Positions 1 to 7,478 of a DNA stretch of 15,147 nucleotides are shown here, one piece after another. Each line of letters starts with the position of its first letter. Position 1 is the stretch's first letter. The DNA is taken from contig VAYD01000049.1 in assembly GCA_005883905.1 (NCBI GenBank), positions 915-16,061 on the forward strand. Reading direction: 5' to 3'. A program made the translations under genes and the position numbers. Below the pieces are notes generated by a model, which saw nothing but the letters and a program-made list of their open reading frames with translations, was not told the origin of the DNA and ran no database searches. Source of the stretch: Actinomycetota bacterium (GTDB taxonomy: Bacteria > Actinomycetota > Thermoleophilia > Solirubrobacterales > Solirubrobacteraceae).

Positions 1-24
1 GCCATGGGGGCGCCGCTGGCATGA
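1..24 (+). CDS. C-terminal tail of an upstream gene (partial)
   Basis: The codons from position 1 read A-M-G-A-P-L-A and then stop at TGA 22-24. This gives the classic ATGA overlap with the reductase starting at 21. Only seven residues are visible, so the product cannot be named. The overlap suggests that the next gene is translationally coupled to an upstream operon member. This rests on the overlap pattern alone. Confidence 0.3.
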   Translation, partial: AMGAPLA

Positions 25-1097
25 GCGACGCGATCCTGCTCACCGGCGGCACCGGCTTCCTCGGCATGGAGCTGATCGCCCGCTGGCTCCAGGACGACGC
101 GGGCCCGGACATCTTCGTCGCGGTCCGTGCCCGTGATGCCGCCGGCGCCCAGACGCGGGTCGACGAGCTGCTGGCCCGTCTCTACGACGATCCGCCGCCG
201 TCAGCGGCGCGGCTGCGACCCGTCTGCGCGGAGCTGACCACGGAAGGTCTCGGCCTGTCGGCGCGCGATCGGGCGGACCTGATCGCCAACGTCGGGCGCG
301 TGGTGCACTGCGCCGCCTCGATCTCGTTCACACTCCCGCTCGACGAGGCGCGCTCGATCAACGTCGGTGGCACCAGCCACGTGCTAGACACGGCCCGCGA
401 GATCGACGACCTCCAGCGCGTCGTGCACGTCTCAACTGCGTACGTGGCAGGCCGCGCGCGCGGTCGCTTCCGCGAGGCCGACCTGGACTGCGGGCAACGC
501 TTCCGCAACACCTACGAGCAAACCAAGTGCGAGGCCGAGCTGCTCGTCGCCTCAGCGGGCGACCTGCCGCTCGCGGTCCTGCGCCCGAGCATCGTCGTCG
601 GCGAGTCCGACAGCGGCTGGACCTCGGCGTTCAACGTCGTCTACTGGCCGCTGCAGGCATTCGCGCGCGGTCTGTTCGCAGAGCTCCCCGCCGATCCGTC
701 AGGCATCGTCGACCTCGTCCCGGTCGACCACGTCACCGAGCTCCTGGACCGCCTCACCTTCGACCGCAACGCCGCGGGGACCTACAGCGCCGTCTCCGGC
801 GATCGCGCGGTCACCGTTGCGGAACTGGTCGACCTTGCCTGCCAGATCCTCGATCGTCCGGCGCCGCGGCTGAGTCCGCCCGGGACGCTTCCGGACGGAC
901 ATCCCGGCGCGATCTTCGCTCCGTATTTCGACGTGCAGGCCGCCTTCGACGACCGCCGCGCCCGCGCCCTGCTCGGCGCCGCCGCGCCGCGGGCGCGAGA
1001 CTACTTCGGCGCTCTGCTCGAGTACGGGCGTCGGGCCCGCTGGGGAAAGCGCCCATTCACCCGCCAGGCGGCACGCGGGCTGGCGGTCGTCGCCTAG
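21..1097 (+). CDS. Extended SDR, thioester/fatty-acyl reductase-like (NAD_binding_4 type)
   Basis: This 358-residue protein has a Rossmann fold. TGGTGFLG near residues 8-15 is the glycine-rich NAD(P)-binding loop, and HVSTAYVAG (S138, T139) with YEQTK (Y165, K169) supplies the SDR catalytic Ser/Thr-Tyr-Lys. The spacing and the phrases VVHCAASISF and VLRPSIVVGES resemble the male-sterility/thioester-reductase group, which reduces acyl thioesters or acts on acyl-CoA-type substrates. The true substrate cannot be read from sequence. The ATG at 21 overlaps an upstream stop (ATGA), so it is probably the last gene of an operon. A WS/DGAT acyltransferase lies 3 kb away on the other strand, so a lipid role is possible but is inference. 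The family is secure; the reaction is not. Confidence 0.85.
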   Translation: MSDAILLTGGTGFLGMELIARWLQDDAGPDIFVAVRARDAAGAQTRVDELLARLYDDPPPSAARLRPVCAELTTEGLGLSARDRADLIANVGRVVHCAASISFTLPLDEARSINVGGTSHVLDTAREIDDLQRVVHVSTAYVAGRARGRFREADLDCGQRFRNTYEQTKCEAELLVASAGDLPLAVLRPSIVVGESDSGWTSAFNVVYWPLQAFARGLFAELPADPSGIVDLVPVDHVTELLDRLTFDRNAAGTYSAVSGDRAVTVAELVDLACQILDRPAPRLSPPGTLPDGHPGAIFAPYFDVQAAFDDRRARALLGAAAPRARDYFGALLEYGRRARWGKRPFTRQAARGLAVVA

Positions 1098-1292
1098 AAT
1101 GAGCGCGAGACCCGCCGGCGGGCACAGCCTCATGCGCAAGGTCTGCATCGCGTTGAGGGCTACGGCCCAGCTCTCACCGCAGCCGTCGCAGCGGCACTCG
1201 GCGTCTGAGGTGTGGTCCTCGACGCTCAGCCCGAGGTCCGCGCGCGAAGCGCTGCGCAGGCAGTACGGGCAGCAGAACGCCGCGGCGACCAC
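699..1292 (-). CDS. Possible small zinc-ribbon protein, no nearby stop
   Basis: From GTG 1292 the - strand reads VVAAAFCCPYCL and then, about 22 residues on, CRCDGCGESW. This gives two CxxC knuckles (CPYC and CDGC) typical of a small zinc ribbon. It continues with ALNAMQTLRMRLCPPAGLALILG, which looks protein-like up to about 1094. From there the frame runs antisense through the end of the reductase gene and stops only at 699-701, where the translation is arginine-rich and looks non-coding. So either the last ~130 codons are real antisense coding, or the natural stop was lost by an indel near 1094-1110. I see no convincing ribosome-binding site. I do not recognise the family. The paired knuckles are the only strong evidence. 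Confidence 0.35.
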   Translation of the reverse strand: MVAAAFCCPYCLRSASRADLGLSVEDHTSDAECRCDGCGESWAVALNAMQTLRMRLCPPAGLALILGDDRQPACRLAGEWALSPAGPTPVLEQSAEVVSRPRRGGAEQGAGAAVVEGGLHVEIRSEDRAGMSVRKRPGRTQPRRRTIEDLAGKVDQFRNGDRAIAGDGAVGPRGVAVEGEAVQELGDVVDRDEVDDA

Positions 1293-1520
1293 GGCCGGAA
1301 CGTCCGTGCACTGAAAGCGGCCGTGTCGGCGACGCGCATCGCTCCAGCTTCTACGACGAGTCGTCGAAACCAGTTGCCTCGCGCATCTTCGCCGTCCCGA
1401 GGGTTCGAATCTCTCCGCCTCCGTCTCGTCGCGCGCGACCCTATTGTCCGGATCGCCCGACAGCCGCCGCATAGCTAGGGTGAGGACCTCGACACGGCGG
1501 CGAGTCAGGGCCCCCGCTTC
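1293..1520. other. Gene-poor gap with a tRNA T-arm-like remnant
   Basis: I see no convincing gene here. At 1399-1423 the + strand carries a T-arm-like segment: GAGGG, the loop TTCGAAT, then CTCTC, followed by CGCCTCC and G where a serine tRNA would have its 3' acceptor strand and discriminator base. A matching 5' acceptor strand (GGAGGCG) is absent within about 110 bases upstream, and no D-arm or anticodon stem folds. TCGTCGAAACC at 1361-1371 vaguely recalls a CGA anticodon loop but does not pair. It could be a decayed tRNA-Ser, an old attachment-site fragment, or chance. Confidence 0.3.
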
Positions 1521-2360
1521 TTGGACATTGGGCGCTGGTGTCCACCTGCGAGGTGGCCCACACTCGTGTCGATGGGCAGTGCATCCGCGAGCCGCTTGAC
1601 CGACCGCAGGGCCGTGCATCCCCTGATTGGGATCACCACCTCCGAGGTGCGTGTCGCACCGCGCTTGCCGCACACCCCGCAGGCCGATCCACCGCGCGCC
1701 GAGATGGCTCTTGGCATGAGCTATGCGCGGGCGATCGCCGCCGCCGGTGGAGTGCCGGTGGTCCTGCCGCCGGGCGACATCGACGGCATCGGGTCGCTGC
1801 TGGCGCAGCTCGCCGGCGTGTGCCTGTCCGGTGGCCCGGACCTCGATCCTGCGGCCTACGGCGCCACGCCCAGCCCGCAGCTTGGGCCGACCTGGCCGGA
1901 CCTCGATGCCTACGAGCTGGCGCTCGCCCGGCGCGCCGACGGGCTCGGCGTGCCGATGTTGGCGATCTGTCGCGGGATGCAGGCGCTGAACGTCGCGCGT
2001 GGCGGGACGATTTGTCAGCACGTTGACGGGCACCGGCAGGACGTTCCATGTGAACACCCCACGCACACGGCGGACGTGGCGGCGAATAGCCTCCTCCACG
2101 TGCTCGTTGCCGATCAGCGGATCGAGGTCAACTCGTTCCATCACCAGGCGATCGCGGCCGTCGGTCGCGGCCTGCGTCCCGTGGCGTGGGCCGATGACGG
2201 CGTGATCGAGGGCGTCGAGGCGCCCGGCGCCCCGTTCGTGCTTGGCGTCCAGTGGCACGCCGAGGCGCTGATCGCCCGCGCCGAGCAGTTCGCGCTGTTC
2301 ACCGCGTTTGTGGACGCGGCCCGCGACTGCGTGTCCGGGGTGCACGTCCGCGCGGCGTGA
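1521..2360 (+). CDS. Gamma-glutamyl hydrolase-like class I amidotransferase (peptidase C26, PuuD-like)
   Basis: The core begins at HPLIGITTS and covers a complete C26/class I glutamine-amidotransferase fold. It has GGVPVVLPPG, then SGGPDLDP, the nucleophile elbow LAICRGMQALN with the catalytic Cys at residue 150 (counted from TTG 1521), NSFHHQ, and the catalytic His at residue 246 in GVQWHAE. Relatives cleave gamma-glutamyl amide bonds such as gamma-glutamyl-GABA. The substrate here is unknown. The longest frame opens with TTG 1521, but ATG 1572 or GTG 1614 (preceded by GCAGGG) fits the family better, since the first ~31 residues look unstructured. The stop overlaps the GTG of the downstream ligase (GTGA), so the two are almost certainly co-translated. 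Confidence 0.85.
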   Translation: MDIGRWCPPARWPTLVSMGSASASRLTDRRAVHPLIGITTSEVRVAPRLPHTPQADPPRAEMALGMSYARAIAAAGGVPVVLPPGDIDGIGSLLAQLAGVCLSGGPDLDPAAYGATPSPQLGPTWPDLDAYELALARRADGLGVPMLAICRGMQALNVARGGTICQHVDGHRQDVPCEHPTHTADVAANSLLHVLVADQRIEVNSFHHQAIAAVGRGLRPVAWADDGVIEGVEAPGAPFVLGVQWHAEALIARAEQFALFTAFVDAARDCVSGVHVRAA

Positions 2361-3490
2361 CCGCATGGGCCGCGTGGGCTGGCGGCACGCCGGCCCCGGG
2401 CGCCTACACGCTCGGGGTGGAGGAGGAGGTCATGCTTGTCCGCCCCGACGACTGGTCGCTGGCACCGGTGTTCGAGGACGTGCTCCCGTCGCTGTCGGCG
2501 GACCTGGCTGAACAGACGACGGGCGAGACCAACGGCGCGGCGCTCGAGCTGCGCACGCATGTGTGCCGCACGGCTGGACAGGCCGCCGGCGAGCTCCGGG
2601 CGTTGCGCGCGCGGCTCGACCGAGAGATGACGGCAATGAGGCATGCTGCCGCCTGCTGCGGCATGCACCCCTTCGCCGTCTGGCAGGAGACGATCGTGAG
2701 CCGGTCCGGTCGCTACGCCGAAGTGTCCGACTCGATGGGCGCGCTCGCCCACCGCGAGCCGACCTTCGCGCTGCATGTGCACGTCGGTCTCCCAGACCCA
2801 GAGCACGCCATCCTCGCGCTCAATCGCATGCGCGCGCACCTGCCGCTGCTGCTGGCGCTGTCCGCCAACTCGCCGTTCTGGCAGGGCCGCGACACCGGGT
2901 TGGCGTCGACGCGGACGTCGGTGTTCCAGGCGTTCCCGCGCACGGGCCTGCCACGCGCGTTTGACGACTACACCGACTACGTCCAGGCGGTCGACGCGCT
3001 GATCCGCTCGCAGGCGATCCCCGACCCGACGTTCCTTTGGTGGGACGCGCGCCCGCAACCCGCGCTGGGCACAGTAGAGATCCGGATCATGGACGTGCCC
3101 ACCGAGGTCGAGCACACCGCATCGCTGGTTGCGCTCGTCCACTGCCTGATGCACCTCGAAGTTGAGCAGGGATGGGCCCCGGATGCCGTGGTCGGGGCGC
3201 CCGAGGTCCTGGCCGAGAACCGCTTCCTCGCCGCACGCGACGGCATGCACGCCCAGCTGATCGAGCCCGTGTCCGGCACCCGCCTCCCGGCGCGCGAGCA
3301 GCTCGAGGCGGCCGTCGCGCGCTGCCGAGTGCACGCCCAACAGCTCGGCTGCATCGACGAGCTGGAGGCCGTGGCCGAACTCGCCCGTGACAGCGGGGCC
3401 GATCGCCAGCGCGAGGTCGCCGCGGCCAGGGGCCTTACCGAAGTGGTGCGGACGGCGGTCGCGAGCTTCGCGACGGTCGCCGCGCCGTGA
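2357..3490 (+). CDS. Carboxylate-amine ligase, GCS2/YbdK-type glutamate-cysteine ligase-like
   Basis: The 377-residue product matches the usual length of the YbdK/GCS2 family. Near the start is YTLGVEEEVMLV, the acidic loop for metal and glutamate binding. FALHVHVGLPD follows mid-protein, and GTVEIRIMDVPTEVEHTASL comes later; all are family signatures. Such enzymes join glutamate to an amine (for example cysteine) using ATP. An in-frame GTG lies upstream at 2252, but GTG 2357 gives the exact GTGA overlap with the hydrolase and the expected N-terminus, so I chose it. No clear Shine-Dalgarno precedes it, consistent with translational coupling. Mycothiol rather than glutathione is usual in actinobacteria, so the amine acceptor is open. 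A ligase paired with a gamma-glutamyl hydrolase suggests a cycle of making and trimming gamma-glutamyl amides (inference). Confidence 0.88.
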   Translation: MTAWAAWAGGTPAPGAYTLGVEEEVMLVRPDDWSLAPVFEDVLPSLSADLAEQTTGETNGAALELRTHVCRTAGQAAGELRALRARLDREMTAMRHAAACCGMHPFAVWQETIVSRSGRYAEVSDSMGALAHREPTFALHVHVGLPDPEHAILALNRMRAHLPLLLALSANSPFWQGRDTGLASTRTSVFQAFPRTGLPRAFDDYTDYVQAVDALIRSQAIPDPTFLWWDARPQPALGTVEIRIMDVPTEVEHTASLVALVHCLMHLEVEQGWAPDAVVGAPEVLAENRFLAARDGMHAQLIEPVSGTRLPAREQLEAAVARCRVHAQQLGCIDELEAVAELARDSGADRQREVAAARGLTEVVRTAVASFATVAAP

Positions 3491-3531
3491 CATCGACGGA
3501 GGTGCAGTCCCTGAACCCGAGGCTGGACGGT

Positions 3532-3579
3532 CGGTGGGAAAACCGCTGACGGCCGCGGCGACGGCGCGAACTCCCACCG
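3532..3579 (+). terminator. Possible stem-loop between convergent genes
   Basis: CGGTGGGA at 3532-3539 is perfectly inverted as TCCCACCG at 3572-3579, with a 32-base G+C-rich loop. It sits in the 110-base gap between the ligase stop (3490) and the stop of the - strand ABM-like gene (3601), where a bidirectional terminator would be expected. There is no T-tract and the loop is long, so this is weak. Confidence 0.3.
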
Positions 3580-3600
3580 TCGTCGCGGCCTATGTCGCGC

Positions 3601-3921
3601 TCAGGCGTGGACCGGCTCCAGCATCTCGGAGCGCGCGCGACTGACCCTCACGTCGCCCGTCAGCGTATCCGTGCGACGGATGTCGAAGCCGGCGAGCTTG
3701 TCGCGCACGAATTCGGCGGAGAGCTCCTCGGAGCGCCTGGCGCCCTGCTCGTCCTGCCACATCGTCATCGAGAAGATCCGGCCGTCGTCACACGCGACTG
3801 CCTGGTAGTCGATGAAGCCGGACTCTTCGCTCAATGTGTCGGCGAAGTCGGTGTCGACGAGATGGGTGATCTCGTCGACCTTGGCGGGGTCAGCTCGATA
3901 GAGCCTAAGGCTGCAATACAT
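3601..3921 (-). CDS. Small ABM/dimeric alpha-beta-barrel-like protein
   Basis: This is a 106-residue protein. MYCSLRLYRADPAKVDEI, then ESGFIDYQAVACDDGRIFSMTMWQDEQGA, then a charged helix (RRSEELSAEFVRDKLAGF), looks like the ferredoxin-like half-barrel of antibiotic-biosynthesis-monooxygenase (ABM) or stress-responsive barrel proteins. These proteins form dimers and may be small monooxygenases or have no known activity. ATG 3921 is preceded by GGGAGGGATCAC, a well-placed ribosome-binding site. An in-frame ATG at 3990 also has AGGAGG, but only three bases upstream, and would add 23 low-complexity residues, so I prefer 3921. It lies 211 bases downstream of the WS/DGAT gene on the same strand and may be its distal operon partner. 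The fold call is by pattern only. Confidence 0.6.
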   Translation of the reverse strand: MYCSLRLYRADPAKVDEITHLVDTDFADTLSEESGFIDYQAVACDDGRIFSMTMWQDEQGARRSEELSAEFVRDKLAGFDIRRTDTLTGDVRVSRARSEMLEPVHA

Positions 3922-3959
3922 GTGATCCCTCCCGGGTCGATGGTGGTCACGCGGGAAGA

Positions 3960-3976
3960 TCCGGGCCTTGCCCGGA
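3960..3976 (-). terminator. Short perfect hairpin in the ABM-like gene leader
   Basis: On the - strand TCCGGGC, loop AAG and GCCCGGA form a perfect 7-bp hairpin ending 39 bases before ATG 3921. It is followed by TCTTCC, not a real T-run. It could be a weak terminator for the upstream WS/DGAT transcript or a leader structure. If the ATG at 3990 is used, the hairpin is inside coding sequence. Confidence 0.25.
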
Positions 3977-4132
3977 CCCGATCCGGTCATAGGCCTCCTC
4001 ACTGTCCCGTCACGGCGCGCGGCGCGCCGCTCGGGGATCGTTGGCAACCACCAGCGAGGCTACTCCGCCGATGGCGGATCGCAAGGTGCCCTGACGCGGA
4101 CGACCGCCACGCTGGTCCGCCAGATGACGTGG

Positions 4133-5551
4133 TCATGCTGGCTCGCGGCAGTCGCGCTGGGCGAGGGCCGGCGTCATGTCGCCCAGTGCGCGCATCTCGG
4201 ACTCGAGTAGGGCCGGCAGGTCCTTGACGCTCGGGAATGCGTCGGGATCGGCGTAGCAGCCGAAGAACAGCTCCTGGCGGAAGCGGATCATGCCGATCGC
4301 CAGCGCGTGTCCTTCTGCGATCGGGACGACCGAGTAGACCTGTTCGACCTCACAGCCCAGCATGGAGAACTGGCGGGGTACGGGGGACTGCGAGATCGTC
4401 AGGTTGAAGGTGCGAGGCGAGGCCATGGCCTTGACGATGGGCGAGCGGAGCGGTGGCGGCAGCAGACCGCTGGCGGCGTAGAGCGCCTCCGTTGCCTGCG
4501 CGCGATCGCTGGTCTTCAGTCGCTGGGTCTGGGCGCACACGCGGTCCAGGCGCTCGGCGCGGCTCGCGAGATCGATGGGCAGCTCGAGGTTGACCATCGC
4601 GATCTTGTTGCCGGGCCCGGCCTCGCCGACGCGGCGCATGTTGACTGGGACCATCACCTTCAATGGCGAGTGCGGCGGTTCCCCTTGGCGCACGGCCAGC
4701 GCACGCAACGCTCCGGCGACCACGGTCAGACCGATGTCGTTGATCGTGCCGCCGGCTCTGCGCGCCGCGCGGACCTCGAGACGGCGCGCGTGGTAGCCGA
4801 CGAGTGAGCGGCGGGAGCCGATCGGCACGTTGAGGACGCTGTTGGGGGCCGGCGGGAGCACGTCCTCGCGGACGGCGCGAAGCACCCGACCGGCTCCACG
4901 AAGCGCGCCGCGGACGCTCGATGCGGGGCGCGTGGCGGCGCCAGTCGCGGCCCGTACCAGTCCGAGTCCGTCGCTGACGGTCTGCGTGACGCTGTCGAGC
5001 GCCCAGGTGACGAGGTGCTCGCCGGCGGCCGGCTCTGGCGTGGGGTCGTCGCGCGACGAGGCGTCGGGCAGTTCGTCTGAGAACAGCCCGACGATCTGCA
5101 GGGCGGCCATCCCGTCGACGAGCGCGTGGTGGACCTTGCCGATCATCCCGACGCTCCCGTCCTCGAGGCGCGGGACGAAGACGATCTGCCACAGCGGCCG
5201 CGCGTGGTCCAGCGGCCGGGAGAGCAGCTCATCGCGCAGCGCCGCAAAGGCGCTGTGACTGACCTGGTCGTCCGGTCCGTACGGTGCGAGCACATGCGCG
5301 GCGAGGTCGAACTGCCGATCCTCCACCCAGCACGGCTCGGTCAGCCCGAGCGGCGCTTCCCGGAGTCGCCAACGACACCACGGCACCCGGTCCAGCCTGC
5401 CCGACACGCGCTCCCGGAGCGCCTCGATCGTCGGGCGCTCGCCGGCCTCCGGCGCGGCGAAGATCGCGCTCCAGCCGACGTGCATATGAGCCTGCGGCGA
5501 CTCCAGCCGCAGGAACGAGCCGTCCAGTGCCGACAGGCGCCCTCGCGTCAT
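4133..5551 (-). CDS. Wax ester synthase/diacylglycerol acyltransferase (WS/DGAT)
   Basis: The 472-residue protein is full length for the bacterial WS/DGAT family, which transfers acyl-CoA chains to diacylglycerol or fatty alcohols to make triacylglycerol and wax esters at the membrane. It starts MTRGRLSALDGSFLRLE, the typical family N-terminus, and has the catalytic HHALVDG motif (H141, H142, D146). Further family blocks are PLWQIVFV, GTINDIGLTVVAGALR, VPVNMRR, GNKIAMVNLELPI and NLTISQSPVPRQFSMLGCEV. Starts upstream (5623 and 5611) would add up to 24 residues unlike the family, so I chose ATG 5551; its Shine-Dalgarno is weak. The ABM-like gene follows 211 bases later on the same strand. Storage-lipid synthesis is the likely role; which acceptor is used cannot be told from sequence. 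Confidence 0.93.
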   Translation of the reverse strand: MTRGRLSALDGSFLRLESPQAHMHVGWSAIFAAPEAGERPTIEALRERVSGRLDRVPWCRWRLREAPLGLTEPCWVEDRQFDLAAHVLAPYGPDDQVSHSAFAALRDELLSRPLDHARPLWQIVFVPRLEDGSVGMIGKVHHALVDGMAALQIVGLFSDELPDASSRDDPTPEPAAGEHLVTWALDSVTQTVSDGLGLVRAATGAATRPASSVRGALRGAGRVLRAVREDVLPPAPNSVLNVPIGSRRSLVGYHARRLEVRAARRAGGTINDIGLTVVAGALRALAVRQGEPPHSPLKVMVPVNMRRVGEAGPGNKIAMVNLELPIDLASRAERLDRVCAQTQRLKTSDRAQATEALYAASGLLPPPLRSPIVKAMASPRTFNLTISQSPVPRQFSMLGCEVEQVYSVVPIAEGHALAIGMIRFRQELFFGCYADPDAFPSVKDLPALLESEMRALGDMTPALAQRDCREPA

Positions 5552-5752
5552 CGCATCACGATGACACTCATCGTCCAACGCGTCGCGCAATTCCGTACGC
5601 ACCACCCCCATCCGGGGGGGCATGCATCAGCGCGAGTGGATTCAGGGCGACCGCAACGTACAGGACATCGCCGTCCTCGCGGTTCCTCCGGTGGTCGTGG
5701 TCACTACTCCCATGACACGCGGGGGCAGCAAACCTGACAACCGCGATCGCTC

Positions 5753-7363
5753 CTACGCCCGTTCGCGTAGGTGGTCGCGCTTCAGCCGGGTCTCGACGAC
5801 CTCCTCCCCGGCAGCCGCGCTGACCGGGTAGCCCATCACCGCGGTCAGGTACGCGTCACGATGAAGCACGCTTACCCGCAGACGCGCATGGCTGGAGGCG
5901 CGGACGGTCGCCGTCCGCGGCTGGTCGCGCAGCAGGGCGATCTCGCCGAAGCAGTCCCCTTCCGCCAGCGTCTCGATGACGCGGCCGTCGCGGATCACCT
6001 CGGCTCGACCGGATTCGACGACGTAGAACTGGTCGCCGTGTTCGGAGTGCTCGAACACCGCCTCCCTAGGCGCGAACTCGGCATGCTCGAGCCCGGCGGC
6101 CAGCTGCTCGATTGTCGCCGCCGGCAGCGCCCCCAGCATGCGGACGCCGCGCAGGATCGCGATCTCCGCGTCGCGCACGCGCATGCCGGCGTCGAGCCGG
6201 CGCAGTGCAGGCCACTTGGCGGCCACGGCGAACGGCGCCAGCAGGCCGACCGCGACAAGAGCCAGACGGACGCCGAGCAGGTCGACGACCAGCGGCGTCA
6301 GCAGGCCACCGGCGGCGACCCCGAGCGTCAGTACCGCCTCGAAGCCAGCGAACATGCGCGCGAGGACGGTCTCGTCGGCCAGCCGGGCGAGCAGCGTGAA
6401 GCCGCCGACGTCGATCAGCGCGTTCCCGACGCCGACCAGCCCGAGCAGCACGATCGCCGCCGCCTGCTCGGGAACGACTCCGATCGCCGCGAGCGGCGCG
6501 CCGAACAGCGCGATGCCGACGCCGAACCAGACGGCCAGCCCTCCCCGTCGGGCCACCCCGAACGCCAGGAGCGATCCCAGCACGCCGCCGGCTCCCACCG
6601 CCGCGCTCAGCACACCGACACCCGAATCCCCCGTGTCGAGCAGGTCGATCGCGACCACGACGACGAAGACCGTGAGGCAGCCGCGCGTGAAGGTCTGCAC
6701 GACGCCGAGCCCGGTGATCAGCGAGAGCCCGCGATCGCCCGCGATGGTCGTGAAGCCCTGGAGGATCTCGCGGGCGGTCCCGCTGGCAGCGGTCTGCACT
6801 CGCGGCGGCGCGTCGTAGGGAAGCGCGACGACGACGAGGCCGGCCAGCAGCGACGCGCCTGCGCAGGCGGCGAAGACGGCGTCCGGGCCGCTCGCCGCGA
6901 GCAGGACCGCGGCCACGGCCGGGCCGCCGAGCGTGGCGACCGAGTCGAGCATGCCGCGAACCGCGTTTGCGCTCGCGAGCTCCTGCGGGGACTTGGCCAG
7001 CGCGGGCAGGAGCGCCGAGTGCGCCGGTCGATAGAGCGTCATGGCGACGGTGGCCAAGACGGCGAGGCCATACGTCGCGGCCGCCGGGCCGTCGGCGGCG
7101 GTGACAGCCGCGGCGCATCCGAGCATCACGGCGCGGACGAGGCCGACGCAGATGAGCACGTACTCGCGGCGAACCCGGTCGGCGAACGTTGCCAGGAACG
7201 GCGCGAGGAGCGCCGCGCACGCCATCCGCGCCGCGGTGACGACGCCGACTGCGGTGACGCCACCGCTGCGGAATGCCACGACGCCGAGCGCAACCATGAA
7301 GGCGCTCTCGCCCGCCCACATCGCGGCGAACGAGATCTGGGCGCGGCGGAGCGGGCGGGCCAC
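5753..7363 (-). CDS. MFS transporter with C-terminal cyclic-nucleotide-binding domain
   Basis: The 536-residue protein has two parts. Residues ~1-400 are about 10-12 hydrophobic helices of a major-facilitator permease: FAAMWAGESAFMVALGVVAF at the start, FADRVRREYVL as the loop 2-3 basic motif, and TLYRPAHSALLPALA. Residues ~415-515 are a cNMP-binding domain: FEHSEHGDQFYVVESGRAEV, then a phosphate-binding cassette FGEIALLRDQPRTATVRA (F472). The C-terminus is charged (ETRLKRDHLRERA). The substrate is unknown. Binding of cAMP or c-di-GMP-like ligands may gate transport (inference). GTG 7363 begins VARPLRRAQISF just before the first helix. The frame is open to 7570, but the extra ~69 residues are arginine-rich and look non-coding. 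No clear Shine-Dalgarno is visible, so the start is somewhat uncertain. Confidence 0.85.
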   Translation of the reverse strand: MARPLRRAQISFAAMWAGESAFMVALGVVAFRSGGVTAVGVVTAARMACAALLAPFLATFADRVRREYVLICVGLVRAVMLGCAAAVTAADGPAAATYGLAVLATVAMTLYRPAHSALLPALAKSPQELASANAVRGMLDSVATLGGPAVAAVLLAASGPDAVFAACAGASLLAGLVVVALPYDAPPRVQTAASGTAREILQGFTTIAGDRGLSLITGLGVVQTFTRGCLTVFVVVVAIDLLDTGDSGVGVLSAAVGAGGVLGSLLAFGVARRGGLAVWFGVGIALFGAPLAAIGVVPEQAAAIVLLGLVGVGNALIDVGGFTLLARLADETVLARMFAGFEAVLTLGVAAGGLLTPLVVDLLGVRLALVAVGLLAPFAVAAKWPALRRLDAGMRVRDAEIAILRGVRMLGALPAATIEQLAAGLEHAEFAPREAVFEHSEHGDQFYVVESGRAEVIRDGRVIETLAEGDCFGEIALLRDQPRTATVRASSHARLRVSVLHRDAYLTAVMGYPVSAAAGEEVVETRLKRDHLRERA

Positions 7364-7478
7364 CGCGCGACTATCGCAGTCCGCGGCCAGGGACCCGCGA
7401 CGGGGCTGACGTCGGACGCATGGGCGTCCTGGCGGAGCCCGACAAGGACGTCGTCGACGTTGCGCTCGTGGTGTTCCA

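Noticed and set aside
1111..1122. CCCGCCGGCGGG palindrome after the reductase
   Set aside because: No loop and pure G/C; such palindromes are common by chance in this composition.
1320..1423. Complete tRNA-Ser gene
   Set aside because: Only the T-arm and a 3' acceptor-like strand are present; no 5' acceptor, D-arm or anticodon stem pairs, so I kept it as a fragment only.
2141..3577. 478-codon open frame on the - strand opposite the ligase
   Set aside because: Low-complexity Arg/Gly/His-rich translation with no motif; the + strand pair is well supported.
5605..5618. CCCCC-ATCC-GGGGG hairpin as a terminator of the MFS gene
   Set aside because: Only five pairs, no T-tract, and 130 bases beyond the stop; too weak to call.
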